Of a DNA stretch of 64,000 nt, positions 42,127-49,099 are shown piece by piece. The notes under the pieces were generated by a model, which did no database searches, was not told the origin of the DNA, and saw nothing but the letters and a program-made list of their open reading frames with translations. Within the stretch, counting starts at the first letter, position 1. Each line of letters opens with the position of its first letter. The position numbers were made by a program, and so were the translations under genes. This DNA is from JARYGU01 sp033795365 (GTDB lineage: Bacteria > Pseudomonadota > Alphaproteobacteria > Rhizobiales > Rhizobiaceae), in contig JARYGU010000010.1 in the NCBI GenBank assembly GCA_033795365.1, positions 1 to 64,000 on the forward strand. The letters run 5' to 3'.

Positions 42127-42434
42127 CCTCTGCTCCGTCTGTCGGTCGAATTCCGTGTCGCCGATAAAAAGCAAATCTCACGAAGACACAACGTTTTCTT
42201 TGCGACGCATTCCGCGGTCGCTTGTATCACATGCGACACGGTCCGCATGGGACGGCGGGAGAGATTTTCAACGCGAATTTGCGCGCTTCCTGCCTGCTTG
42301 AGGCTGGACTTCCGCATGGCAATCTGTTATCCGACCCTCCAATCGCGGGCCTTGCCGGCTCAGCGAATGGTATTTATTGCCTCGGCGACGCGGTTTCGCA
42401 GGGCTTACAACTCGAACAAAGGAACGGGATTCAC
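42127..42434. other. Divergent intergenic region between soxB and rpsU
   Basis: About 308 bases with no supported gene. It must contain the promoters of soxB and rpsU. I see AT-rich stretches and possible boxes but none clear enough to place. An open frame running into rpsU from 42222 is only upstream extension. Confidence 0.5.
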
Positions 42435-42665
42435 GTGCAGGTACTTGTCCGCGACAACAACGTTGATCAGGCTCTCCGCGCTCTGAAGAAGAAGATGCAG
42501 CGCGAAGGCATTTTTCGTGAAATGAAGATGCGCGACTACTACGAAAAGCCGTCGCAGAAGCGCGCCCGCGAAAAGGCCGAAGCCGTCCGTCGTGTCCGCA
42601 AGTTGGCCCGCAAGCGCGCACAGCGCGAAGGCCTGATCGGCGCCGGCCGCCCCGCGGCTCGCTGA
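42435..42665 (+). CDS. rpsU: 30S ribosomal protein S21
   Basis: The 76-residue basic protein begins QVLVRDNNVDQALRALKKKM after a GTG start at 42435. GTG is the known start for this gene in rhizobia, and AAGGAAC lies nine bases upstream. The EKPSQKRAREKAEAVRR helix and basic C-terminus are typical. It takes part in initiation on the 30S subunit near the anti-Shine-Dalgarno. It is a single gene followed by a terminator. Length and sequence are ordinary. Confidence 0.96.
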   Translation: MQVLVRDNNVDQALRALKKKMQREGIFREMKMRDYYEKPSQKRAREKAEAVRRVRKLARKRAQREGLIGAGRPAAR

Positions 42666-42700
42666 TCCGTCGTCTTCTCGACGTTTTCCAATGACAAGTC

Positions 42701-42733
42701 GGGCGGGGCGATGTTTTCGCCGCCGCCCTTTTT
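42701..42733 (+). terminator. Rho-independent terminator after rpsU
   Basis: GGGCGGGGCGA (42701-42711) pairs with TCGCCGCCGCCC (42717-42728) with a small mismatch, then five T residues. It lies 36 bases after the rpsU stop. Confidence 0.8.
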
Positions 42734-42857
42734 GATATGGCGCATGCCGGGTCCGCAATCCGGTGCCGGCTCGGGTCTGATGCTCGCAACTCCCACGGAG
42801 CCTGAACGAGCCGGACCGCGCGAGATCGTATAATTTTTGAGCTGTTGCGTATTTTAG

Positions 42858-42881
42858 CCTTAAATCAATCTCGGTTTAAGG
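42858..42881 (+). other. Small hairpin in the gap before the TPR lipoprotein
   Basis: CCTTAAA (42858-42864) and TTTAAGG (42875-42881) form a seven-base dyad with a ten-base loop. It lies about 100 bases ahead of the TPR gene and could be an operator. The rest of the 42666-42980 gap holds only the rpsU terminator as far as I can see. Confidence 0.3.
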
Positions 42882-42980
42882 ATTATGCAGCAGTCTTGCA
42901 GGCAATCCTGATTCCATCGCCCAGGATTGCAGTATCGTTGTCGGACGTGATGACGCAGCTTTGAGGGATTATACTTGAAC

Positions 42981-43871
42981 ATGGCAGCCATTTCCGGGTC
43001 TTCTTCCTCCGATCCGCGTCCCGCGACAATCAGGCCTCTGCCCTGCAGGCCTTTCGCAACGGCGCTGATCGCAGGCTCGCTTGCCGTTCTGCTTGCCGGC
43101 TGCCAGAGCACTTCGCCGACCTCGGATCTGATGCGGGTCGAGACCGCGCAGGGCTCGCAGCAGAACATCGCCTCGCTCTCCAGCGTCATCGCCGCCAATC
43201 CCCGCGATCCGGAAGGCTACAACGTGCGCGGCTCCGCCTATGGCCGCGCCGGCGATTTCCGCAAGGCGCTCGAAGACTTCAACCAGGCGATCTCGCTCAA
43301 TCCGCGCTTCTATCAGGCCTATGCGAATCGCGCGCTCGTGCAGCGCAACCTCGGCAATCAGGCGGAGGCCGCCTCCGACTACAACATGGCGCTTCAGCTC
43401 AACCCGAGCTACGACGTCGCCTATATCGGCCGCGGCAATCTCTATCGCCAGGCCGGCCGCGTCGACGAGGCGTTCAACGATTTCAACAGGGCGATCGAGC
43501 TCGATACGACCGATCCGCGCGCCTATCACAACCGCGGCCTGATCTACCAGAGACGCGGACAGCACGGACAGGCGATCGAGGACTTCTCCAAGGCCATCTC
43601 GCTGTCTTCCAGCTCCGCCGAGCCCTATAACGGCCGCGGCATCTCCTATGCCGCGCAAGGGGACGACGACAACGCCTTCGCCGACTTCAACACCGCCATC
43701 AACCTGAACGACAAGATCGCCGAATCCTGGGCGAACCAGGCGCTGATCTACGAGCGCCGCGGCGACAAGGCCAAGGCGGCACGCTCCTACTCCCAGGCCC
43801 TGAGGCTCGACCCGAAATACCAGCCGGCAAAGGACGGCCTGGCCCGCACCCGCGGCGGCGGTTCGGCGTAA
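42981..43871 (+). CDS. TPR-repeat lipoprotein
   Basis: The product has a lipoprotein signal with lipobox LLAGC near residue 40, then about six tetratricopeptide repeats (for example YNVRGSAYGRAGDFRKALED and AYANRALVQRNLGNQAEAAS) to the C-terminus. It is an envelope protein likely to act as a protein-protein scaffold. ATG 42981 gives 296 residues; a TTG at 42975 is better spaced from GAGGG and is an alternative. It resembles the NlpI-like group in layout, but no partner is evident here. Confidence 0.85.
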   Translation: MAAISGSSSSDPRPATIRPLPCRPFATALIAGSLAVLLAGCQSTSPTSDLMRVETAQGSQQNIASLSSVIAANPRDPEGYNVRGSAYGRAGDFRKALEDFNQAISLNPRFYQAYANRALVQRNLGNQAEAASDYNMALQLNPSYDVAYIGRGNLYRQAGRVDEAFNDFNRAIELDTTDPRAYHNRGLIYQRRGQHGQAIEDFSKAISLSSSSAEPYNGRGISYAAQGDDDNAFADFNTAINLNDKIAESWANQALIYERRGDKAKAARSYSQALRLDPKYQPAKDGLARTRGGGSA

Positions 43872-43884
43872 ACGGCGCCGGCAT

Positions 43885-44289
43885 TCAGTCTTTCCGGAAT
43901 GGATTGACCACGCGCAAGCGGTTCTCGATAAGAAGACCATCCTGAAGGTCCTCGGACAGAAGAACGTCGCAGTTGCTCTCGATGGCTGCCGACACGATCA
44001 TCGCATCGTAGGTCGAGAGAGAATAGCGCTCGGCAAGCCGAAGCCCGTTTTCATGGACCGCAACCGTCACCGGCCTGGCGTCCAGAAGCTCCCGCAGATA
44101 GGAAAGAAATTCATGGATGTCGTTCCATGACAGTTTCATTTTGCGTCGGGCGACATTGACGAACTCGTTCAATACCTGGACGCTGATGGCCCCGCCTTCC
44201 GAGATCGCTTTTTCGGCCCGATCCGCCTTTTCGGCGTCAGCGGACGCCAGATAGACGATCACGTTGGTATCGATGAAACTACCTGGCAT
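43885..44289 (-). CDS. vapC: VapC-type PIN-domain toxin
   Basis: The 134-residue PIN domain has the acidic residues expected of a VapC ribonuclease: Asp in SFIDTNVIVYL near residue 7, Glu in QVLNEFVNVARRK near 42, Asp in LSTYDAMIVSAAIE near 95 and a late Asp in LLSEDLQDG near 113. All four are present, so activity is plausible. It overlaps the upstream antitoxin gene by 11 bases, the usual toxin-antitoxin layout. Targets are probably tRNA or rRNA, from family knowledge. Confidence 0.88.
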   Translation of the reverse strand: MPGSFIDTNVIVYLASADAEKADRAEKAISEGGAISVQVLNEFVNVARRKMKLSWNDIHEFLSYLRELLDARPVTVAVHENGLRLAERYSLSTYDAMIVSAAIESNCDVLLSEDLQDGLLIENRLRVVNPFRKD

Positions 44290-44524
44290 TCGCCTCGTCC
44301 CGATCGAATATGAAATCCGCCGGAAGCCGCCCCCGAAACTTTCGCAGCCTTTTCAGAAACTCGTCGCGTCCGGGCCTGCGGGAAACCCGAAGGTCTCGCT
44401 GATCGGCGATCGTGATCTCGATCTCGTCGCCTTCTCTCAATTCCAGAGCCTCGACCACGGCGGCGGGCAATCTAACGGCAAGACTGTTGCCCCACTTCGA
44501 AACCTGCACGGGAACCTCCGACAT
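44279..44524 (-). CDS. vapB: VapB/AbrB-type antitoxin
   Basis: The 81-residue protein starts with a SpoVT-AbrB swapped-hairpin fold (VQVSKWGNSLAVRLPAAVVEA, then LREGDEIEITI). The C-terminal half (RDEFLKRLRKFRGRLPADF) is the likely VapC-neutralising tail. It binds its own promoter in complex with VapC. A dyad ATGAT-N9-ATCAT overlaps the probable -10 TATAAT just upstream. The pair lies downstream of pntB, separated by a terminator. Confidence 0.88.
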   Translation of the reverse strand: MSEVPVQVSKWGNSLAVRLPAAVVEALELREGDEIEITIADQRDLRVSRRPGRDEFLKRLRKFRGRLPADFIFDRDEANAR

Positions 44525-44537
44525 GCGATGATCTACA

Positions 44538-44556
44538 ATGATTATATGTATATCAT
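44538..44556. promoter_or_regulatory. vapBC operator and promoter
   Basis: ATGAT (44538-44542) and ATCAT (44552-44556) form a dyad across a nine-base centre. On the minus strand TATAAT (44541-44546) lies inside it, 17 bases before the vapB ATG. Binding of VapBC here would autoregulate the pair. Confidence 0.6.
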
Positions 44557-44589
44557 CGACGGGGAATTGAAACCAGCAGCACTCGAAGG

Positions 44590-44615
44590 GAAAGAGGAGC
44601 GGTTTCCCGCCCCTC
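44590..44615 (-). terminator. Probable terminator after pntB
   Basis: GAGGAGCGG (44594-44602) and CCGCCCCTC (44607-44615) form a nine-base stem with a TTTC loop (one G-U). On the minus strand it is followed by TTTCCCTT, a weak U-tract. It lies 12 bases after pntB. Confidence 0.5.
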
Positions 44616-44627
44616 TGGTGATCTCCC

Positions 44628-46025
44628 TCAGTGGTTCATCGCCTTGACGATGTCCTCGGTCATCTTCTTGGCGTCGCCGAGCAGCATCATCGTGCCGTCC
44701 TTGTAGAACAAGGTGTTGTCGATGCCGGCATAGCCGGAGCCGAGCGAGCGCTTGACGAAGAGGCAGGTCTTGGCCTTGTCGACGTCGAGGATCGGCATGC
44801 CGTAGATCGGTGAGGACTTGTCGTCGCGCGCCGCCGGATTGGTGACATCGTTGGCGCCGATGACATAGGCGACGTCGGCCTGGGCGAATTCCGAATTGAC
44901 GTCCTCCAGTTCGAAGACCTCGTCATAGGGGACATTGGCTTCGGCGAGCAGCACGTTCATGTGGCCGGGCATGCGGCCCGCGACCGGGTGGATCGCATAT
45001 TTGACCTCGACGCCCTGCTCCTTCAGCTTGTCGGCAAGCTCGCGCAGCGCATGCTGGGCCTGGGCCACCGCCATGCCGTAGCCCGGAACGATGATGACCT
45101 TGGAGGCGTTCGCCATCAGGAAGGCGGCATCGTCCGCGGAACCTTGCTTGACCGTGCGGCTCACGCCGTCGTCGGTCGCCACCGCTGCCTCGCCGCCGAA
45201 GCCGCCGAGGATGACCGAAATGAAGGAACGGTTCATCCCCTTGCACATGATGTAGGAGAGGATCGCGCCCGAGGAGCCGACCAGCGCGCCGGTGATGATC
45301 AGCGCCAGATTGCCGAGCGTGAAGCCGATACCGGCGGCAGCCCAGCCGGAATAGGAGTTCAGCATCGACACGACGACCGGCATGTCCGCGCCGCCGATCG
45401 GCACGATGAGAAGAACGCCCAATGCCAGCGACAGGATGACGATCATCCAGAAATCGACATGGCTCTCGCTTGCCGCGAGCCCGACCAGGAAGAAGACGAT
45501 CGCGAGCAGCAGCACGGCATTGATGACGTGGCGGAAGGGCAGCAGGATCGGCTTGCCGGACATGCGCCCGTCGAGCTTCAGGAAGGCGATGATCGAGCCG
45601 GTGAAGGTGATCGCGCCGATCGCCACCCCGAGCCCCATCTCCACCAGCGCCTGGCCGTGGATCGAGCCGACATCGCCGATGCCGAAGGACAGCGGGGAAT
45701 AGAGGGCCGCGGCGGCGACGAGCACGGCCGCAAGGCCAACCAGCGAGTGGAAGCCGGCGACGAGCTGCGGCATCGAGGTCATCGGGATCGAGCGGGCGAT
45801 ATAGGCGCCCGCGCCCCCGCCGATGGCGAGGCCGAGCACGATCAGAACGAGCCCGCCGAAGGAGGGCGTGGCAAGCAGCAGCGTCGTGACGATGGCAATG
45901 CCCATACCGGTCATGCCGAGCATGTTGCCGCGCCGGCTGGTGGTGGGGTGCGAAAGCCCGCGCAGCGCCAGGATGAACAGCACGCCGGAGACGAGATAGA
46001 GGAAGGCAGCGATATTTGCGCTCAT
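44628..46025 (-). CDS. pntB: Proton-translocating NAD(P) transhydrogenase, beta subunit
   Basis: ATG 46025 gives 465 residues. The N-terminal half has about eight or nine transmembrane helices (from NIAAFLYLVSGVLFILALRG). The C-terminal 180 residues form the NADP(H)-binding domain, with VIIVPGYGMAVAQAQHALRE, HPVAGRMPGHMNVLLAEA and GANDVTNPAARDD. It couples proton entry to reduction of NADP+ by NADH, supplying NADPH. Ten bases separate it from pntA2 upstream. The separate alpha subunits are typical of alphaproteobacteria such as Rhodospirillum. Confidence 0.95.
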   Translation of the reverse strand: MSANIAAFLYLVSGVLFILALRGLSHPTTSRRGNMLGMTGMGIAIVTTLLLATPSFGGLVLIVLGLAIGGGAGAYIARSIPMTSMPQLVAGFHSLVGLAAVLVAAAALYSPLSFGIGDVGSIHGQALVEMGLGVAIGAITFTGSIIAFLKLDGRMSGKPILLPFRHVINAVLLLAIVFFLVGLAASESHVDFWMIVILSLALGVLLIVPIGGADMPVVVSMLNSYSGWAAAGIGFTLGNLALIITGALVGSSGAILSYIMCKGMNRSFISVILGGFGGEAAVATDDGVSRTVKQGSADDAAFLMANASKVIIVPGYGMAVAQAQHALRELADKLKEQGVEVKYAIHPVAGRMPGHMNVLLAEANVPYDEVFELEDVNSEFAQADVAYVIGANDVTNPAARDDKSSPIYGMPILDVDKAKTCLFVKRSLGSGYAGIDNTLFYKDGTMMLLGDAKKMTEDIVKAMNH

Positions 46026-46035
46026 CGGTGCGGCC

Positions 46036-46449
46036 TCACTTCTCTTTCTTCTTGTACATCGCCAGCATGCGCTGGGTGACAAGGAAGCCGCCGAAGATGT
46101 TGACGGAGGCAAGGATCAGAGCGATGAAGCCGAAGCCGGTGGCGACGCCCGAAAGCGAGATGCCGACGGCCAGCAGCGCGCCGACGACGATCACCGAGGA
46201 GATCGCGTTCGTCACCGCCATCAGAGGCGTGTGCAGCGCCGGCGTCACCGACCAGACGACATAGTAGCCGACGAAGATCGACAGCACGAAGATCGCCAGG
46301 CGGAAGACGAAGGGATCGATGGCGCCGCCGGAAAGCCCGTGCGCCGCCGCCCCCGCGGCGTCGGGCACATATTCGGCAGCCGCCCTTACCGCTTCGACCG
46401 CGCGGTCGAGGTCGGCGAGCGCCCTGTCCAGAAGGTCATTGGCCATCAC
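46036..46449 (-). CDS. pntA2: NAD(P) transhydrogenase, alpha-2 (membrane) subunit
   Basis: The 137-residue subunit has three or four transmembrane helices (FVFRLAIFVLSIFVGYYVVW, then a long hydrophobic pair) and corresponds to the C-terminal membrane part of E. coli PntA. An Ala-rich N-terminal extension of about 40 residues is present. It overlaps pntA1 by four bases (ATGA). With pntA1 and pntB it completes the three-gene transhydrogenase. Confidence 0.92.
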   Translation of the reverse strand: MMANDLLDRALADLDRAVEAVRAAAEYVPDAAGAAAHGLSGGAIDPFVFRLAIFVLSIFVGYYVVWSVTPALHTPLMAVTNAISSVIVVGALLAVGISLSGVATGFGFIALILASVNIFGGFLVTQRMLAMYKKKEK

Positions 46450-47594
46450 GCATCCCCCTTGCTAACGGCTCCGAAATTGGGGTGGACGACCTCGCCGCCA
46501 TGGGTGAGCATCGTCGCCTTGACGAGTTCGTCCTCAAGATTGAGCACGATCCGTTTCGTCTCCTTGTCCACCATGGTTTCCAGGAAGGTGACGAGGTTCT
46601 TCGCATAGAGGGAGGACGCCGACGCGGCGACGCGCCCCGGCACGTTGAGATGGCCGATGACCCGGACGCCCTCGACGTCGACGATCTTGCCGGGCTCGGC
46701 GCCCTCGACATTGCCGCCGCGCTCCACCGCGAGATCGACGGCGATCGAGCCGGGCTTCATGGCCGTCAGCATCGCCCGCGTGACGAGCCGCGGCGCCGGC
46801 CGGCCTGGGATCAGCGCCGTGGTGATGACGATGTCCTGCTTGGCGATATGCTCGGCGACAAGCGCGGCCTGCTTGGCCTGATAGTCCTTCGACATCTCCT
46901 TGGCATAGCCGCCGGCCGTTTCGGCCGCCTTGAACTCCTCGTCCTCGACGGCGATGAACTTGGCGCCCAGCGAGGCCACCTGCTCCTTGGCCGCGGGCCG
47001 CACGTCGGTGGCCGAGACGACGGCGCCGAGGCGCCTTGCGGTGGCGATCGCCTGCAGGCCGGCGACGCCCGCCCCCATGACGAAAACCTTGGCGGCGGGA
47101 ACGGTGCCGGCCGCCGTCATCATCATCGGTATGGCACGGTCGAACTCCGCTGCCGCATCGATCACCGCCTGGTAGCCGGCAAGATTGGCCTGGCTGGAGA
47201 GCACGTCCATCGACTGCGCGCGGGTGATGCGCGGCATCAGCTCCATGGCGAACGTCGTCAGCCGCGCCTTCGCCATTTCGGCGATCGCCGCCTCGTTGCC
47301 GTAGGGGTCCATGACGGCGACGACGATCGCCCCGGACTTGTAGCCCTTGATCTCCTTCGCCGTCGGGCGGCGGACCTTCAAGACGACATCGGCAGCCTTC
47401 GCATCTGCCGCCGTCCCGATCCGCGCACCCGCCTTCTCGTATTCCCCATCCGGAATGCGCGACGCTATCCCCGCCCCGGCCTCGACAATGACATCGAGAC
47501 CCAACGATTTCAGCTTTTTCACGCTATCCGCCGATGCGGCGACACGCCCTTCGCCGGGATCGGACTCCCTGGCGACAAACACGGAATCACTCAC
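46446..47594 (-). CDS. pntA1: NAD(P) transhydrogenase, alpha-1 (NAD-binding) subunit
   Basis: The 382-residue soluble subunit binds NAD(H). Visible are the alanine-dehydrogenase-like N-terminal fold (ESDPGEGRVAASADSVKKLK), the Rossmann motif VFVMGAGVAGLQAIATARRLG near residue 172 and PRLVTRAMLTAMKPGSIAVD. It is the first gene of the leftward pnt operon. The 81-base gap to the coxIV-like gene upstream probably holds the promoter. Confidence 0.94.
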   Translation of the reverse strand: MSDSVFVARESDPGEGRVAASADSVKKLKSLGLDVIVEAGAGIASRIPDGEYEKAGARIGTAADAKAADVVLKVRRPTAKEIKGYKSGAIVVAVMDPYGNEAAIAEMAKARLTTFAMELMPRITRAQSMDVLSSQANLAGYQAVIDAAAEFDRAIPMMMTAAGTVPAAKVFVMGAGVAGLQAIATARRLGAVVSATDVRPAAKEQVASLGAKFIAVEDEEFKAAETAGGYAKEMSKDYQAKQAALVAEHIAKQDIVITTALIPGRPAPRLVTRAMLTAMKPGSIAVDLAVERGGNVEGAEPGKIVDVEGVRVIGHLNVPGRVAASASSLYAKNLVTFLETMVDKETKRIVLNLEDELVKATMLTHGGEVVHPNFGAVSKGDA

Positions 47595-47675
47595 TCACCA
47601 CTCCTCCCCGAGTTTGGCGTGAATTGTCATGCGCCGCGCCTGCGCGACGTCTGCCGCTGACGACGGCGGATCGGA

Positions 47676-47900
47676 TCAACGAAGGAAGAAGAAACCCAGG
47701 ACGTTGAGAATGATGAACAGGACGACCGCCGAGAAGAAACCGGCGCTGGTGAAGAAACCGGCTGCCATGGCGATGAGCAGGGTCACGCAGAACATCGTGC
47801 CGTATTTTGCGGCGCCGAGAAAGAAGTTGTAGGTCTTCTCATGCTCGGCATAGTCCATCGAAGCGCCCGTTTCGACCGGTCCGTTATGATGTTCAGCCAT
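47676..47900 (-). CDS. aa3-type cytochrome c oxidase subunit IV
   Basis: Start at 47900 follows AGGGAGA by eight bases; two residues further upstream are in frame. The 74-residue protein has a soluble N-terminus with DYAEHEKTYNFFLGAAKYG and two closely spaced membrane helices (FCVTLLIAMAAGFFTSAGFF and AVVLFIILNVLGFFFL). This is the bacterial aa3 subunit IV family, a small accessory subunit in the inner membrane. It lies upstream of the pnt operon in the same direction. The main cox genes are not in the window. Confidence 0.85.
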   Translation of the reverse strand: MAEHHNGPVETGASMDYAEHEKTYNFFLGAAKYGTMFCVTLLIAMAAGFFTSAGFFSAVVLFIILNVLGFFFLR

Positions 47901-47984
47901 GATCAAAGTCTCCCTTCATGCAAGCTGCCGCCGACGCCGTCCCGGTGTCCGCAGCAACTCAAGCGGTCGCTCCGCGATTCCCTC

Positions 47985-48002
47985 GAAGTACGAGCGTACT
48001 TC
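47985..48002. promoter_or_regulatory. Perfect dyad upstream of the subunit IV gene
   Basis: GAAGTAC-GAGC-GTACTTC is a perfect seven-base inverted repeat about 85 bases before the subunit IV ATG and 120 bases after the FeeM-like gene. No U-tract follows on either side, so an operator is more likely than a terminator. The binding protein is unknown. Confidence 0.4.
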
Positions 48003-48119
48003 CAGAGGCCTTACACAAAGCTCCGCGAAAGCGCAACGGGAGGGGAAGAGCGCCGGAGCGACATATATCGATTTAAAAACGAAATAATTCGGCCGCCTCC
48101 CGTTTTCCGGGAACCGGTG

Positions 48120-48890
48120 TCAACGGTCCTGCCAGCGCTCCCCCAGCCGCACGCGCTCTCCCTTGTGCTGCACAAGCCGCGCCGTGGGCCGGATGGTCAG
48201 CGGGCTCACCGGCATGTCGCTGCCGCGCGAAAACATCATGCGCCGCTCGAAAGGTTCGGATTTGAAGAAGGGAAAGCGCTCGTAGAGGCGGGGTCTCAGC
48301 TCGCGGACCTGCGTCGCCAAGAGCGTAAGATCGATCTTGTATCCGCCGGGGCTTTTTTGCGGACCGACCACCGTATCGGCCTCGAAGACCCGTTTGTAGA
48401 AGGCTGCGTGCTGCGGCTTTACGAGCTGAAGGCAGCGATCCGCATCGAAGTAATCGTTCGCCATGGTCGCAATCCTGAGCGTCAGATAAGGAATTGCCGG
48501 CATTTCGCTCAAGACTTCGGGATCGGCTGCAAGCCGGACCGGATCGATCAGTGTCATCCCGGCATCCAGAAAAGCATCGATTTCCTTTCCGAACACCGAC
48601 CCGGACGAGCTGACCCTATGCTCGGGCGTAACATGGTGCAGCCGCACCGTGCTGATCAGACGTTCCTCATAGTAGATGCCGAAGACATAGGCGTGGCTGT
48701 CGAAATCGATGTCGTCGATCAGCGTCGAACCCTTGAGCGGCAGAATATCCGCCATCTGGTAGGCCTTGAACCGGATACGGGCCACCTCCTCCATATCCTC
48801 GCCCGTTTCCACGCGCCGATATTCGACGCGATCCAAAAGCTTCAGAAGCCTGTCCGAAAATCTGTTCTGATCCGACTGTGCGCTGACCAT
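48120..48890 (-). CDS. FeeM-like N-acyl amino acid synthase (acyltransferase)
   Basis: The 256-residue protein resembles the FeeM/autoinducer-synthase branch of the GNAT fold. It has an N-terminal region with MEEVARIRFKAYQMADIL, the core AYVFGIYYEERLISTVRLHH, and DPVRLAADP followed by IPYLTLRIATMANDYFDADR, where an acyl carrier contact is expected. FeeM joins long acyl chains from acyl-ACP to amino acids such as tyrosine. No signal peptide. The Shine-Dalgarno (GTGGGG) is weak. It stands alone, upstream of the EAL gene (transcribed first is the EAL gene, about 210 bases away). The substrate is unknown. Confidence 0.75.
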   Translation of the reverse strand: MVSAQSDQNRFSDRLLKLLDRVEYRRVETGEDMEEVARIRFKAYQMADILPLKGSTLIDDIDFDSHAYVFGIYYEERLISTVRLHHVTPEHRVSSSGSVFGKEIDAFLDAGMTLIDPVRLAADPEVLSEMPAIPYLTLRIATMANDYFDADRCLQLVKPQHAAFYKRVFEADTVVGPQKSPGGYKIDLTLLATQVRELRPRLYERFPFFKSEPFERRMMFSRGSDMPVSPLTIRPTARLVQHKGERVRLGERWQDR

Positions 48891-49099
48891 ACCCCACGAA
48901 CCCCTGATGACGGTACTTGAAGCCGCGCAGCATCCAACATTTCGCCCCTTTTGTGCTAATTACCATTTATTAACCTTAACGCGCTGTGGGTGGCAGCATA
49001 CTGCGTTGCAAATGCCTCATAAGCGGCCGTTTACGAGGGAGCGGCCGTGCCAGGTCGATACGACCGGAATGACGGGAAGAGAAGAACTGCGCCGGAATG

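Noticed and set aside
42222..42434. Long N-terminal extension of ribosomal protein S21
   Set aside because: S21 is normally about 75 residues; the GTG at 42435 has a ribosome binding site and matches the known rhizobial start.
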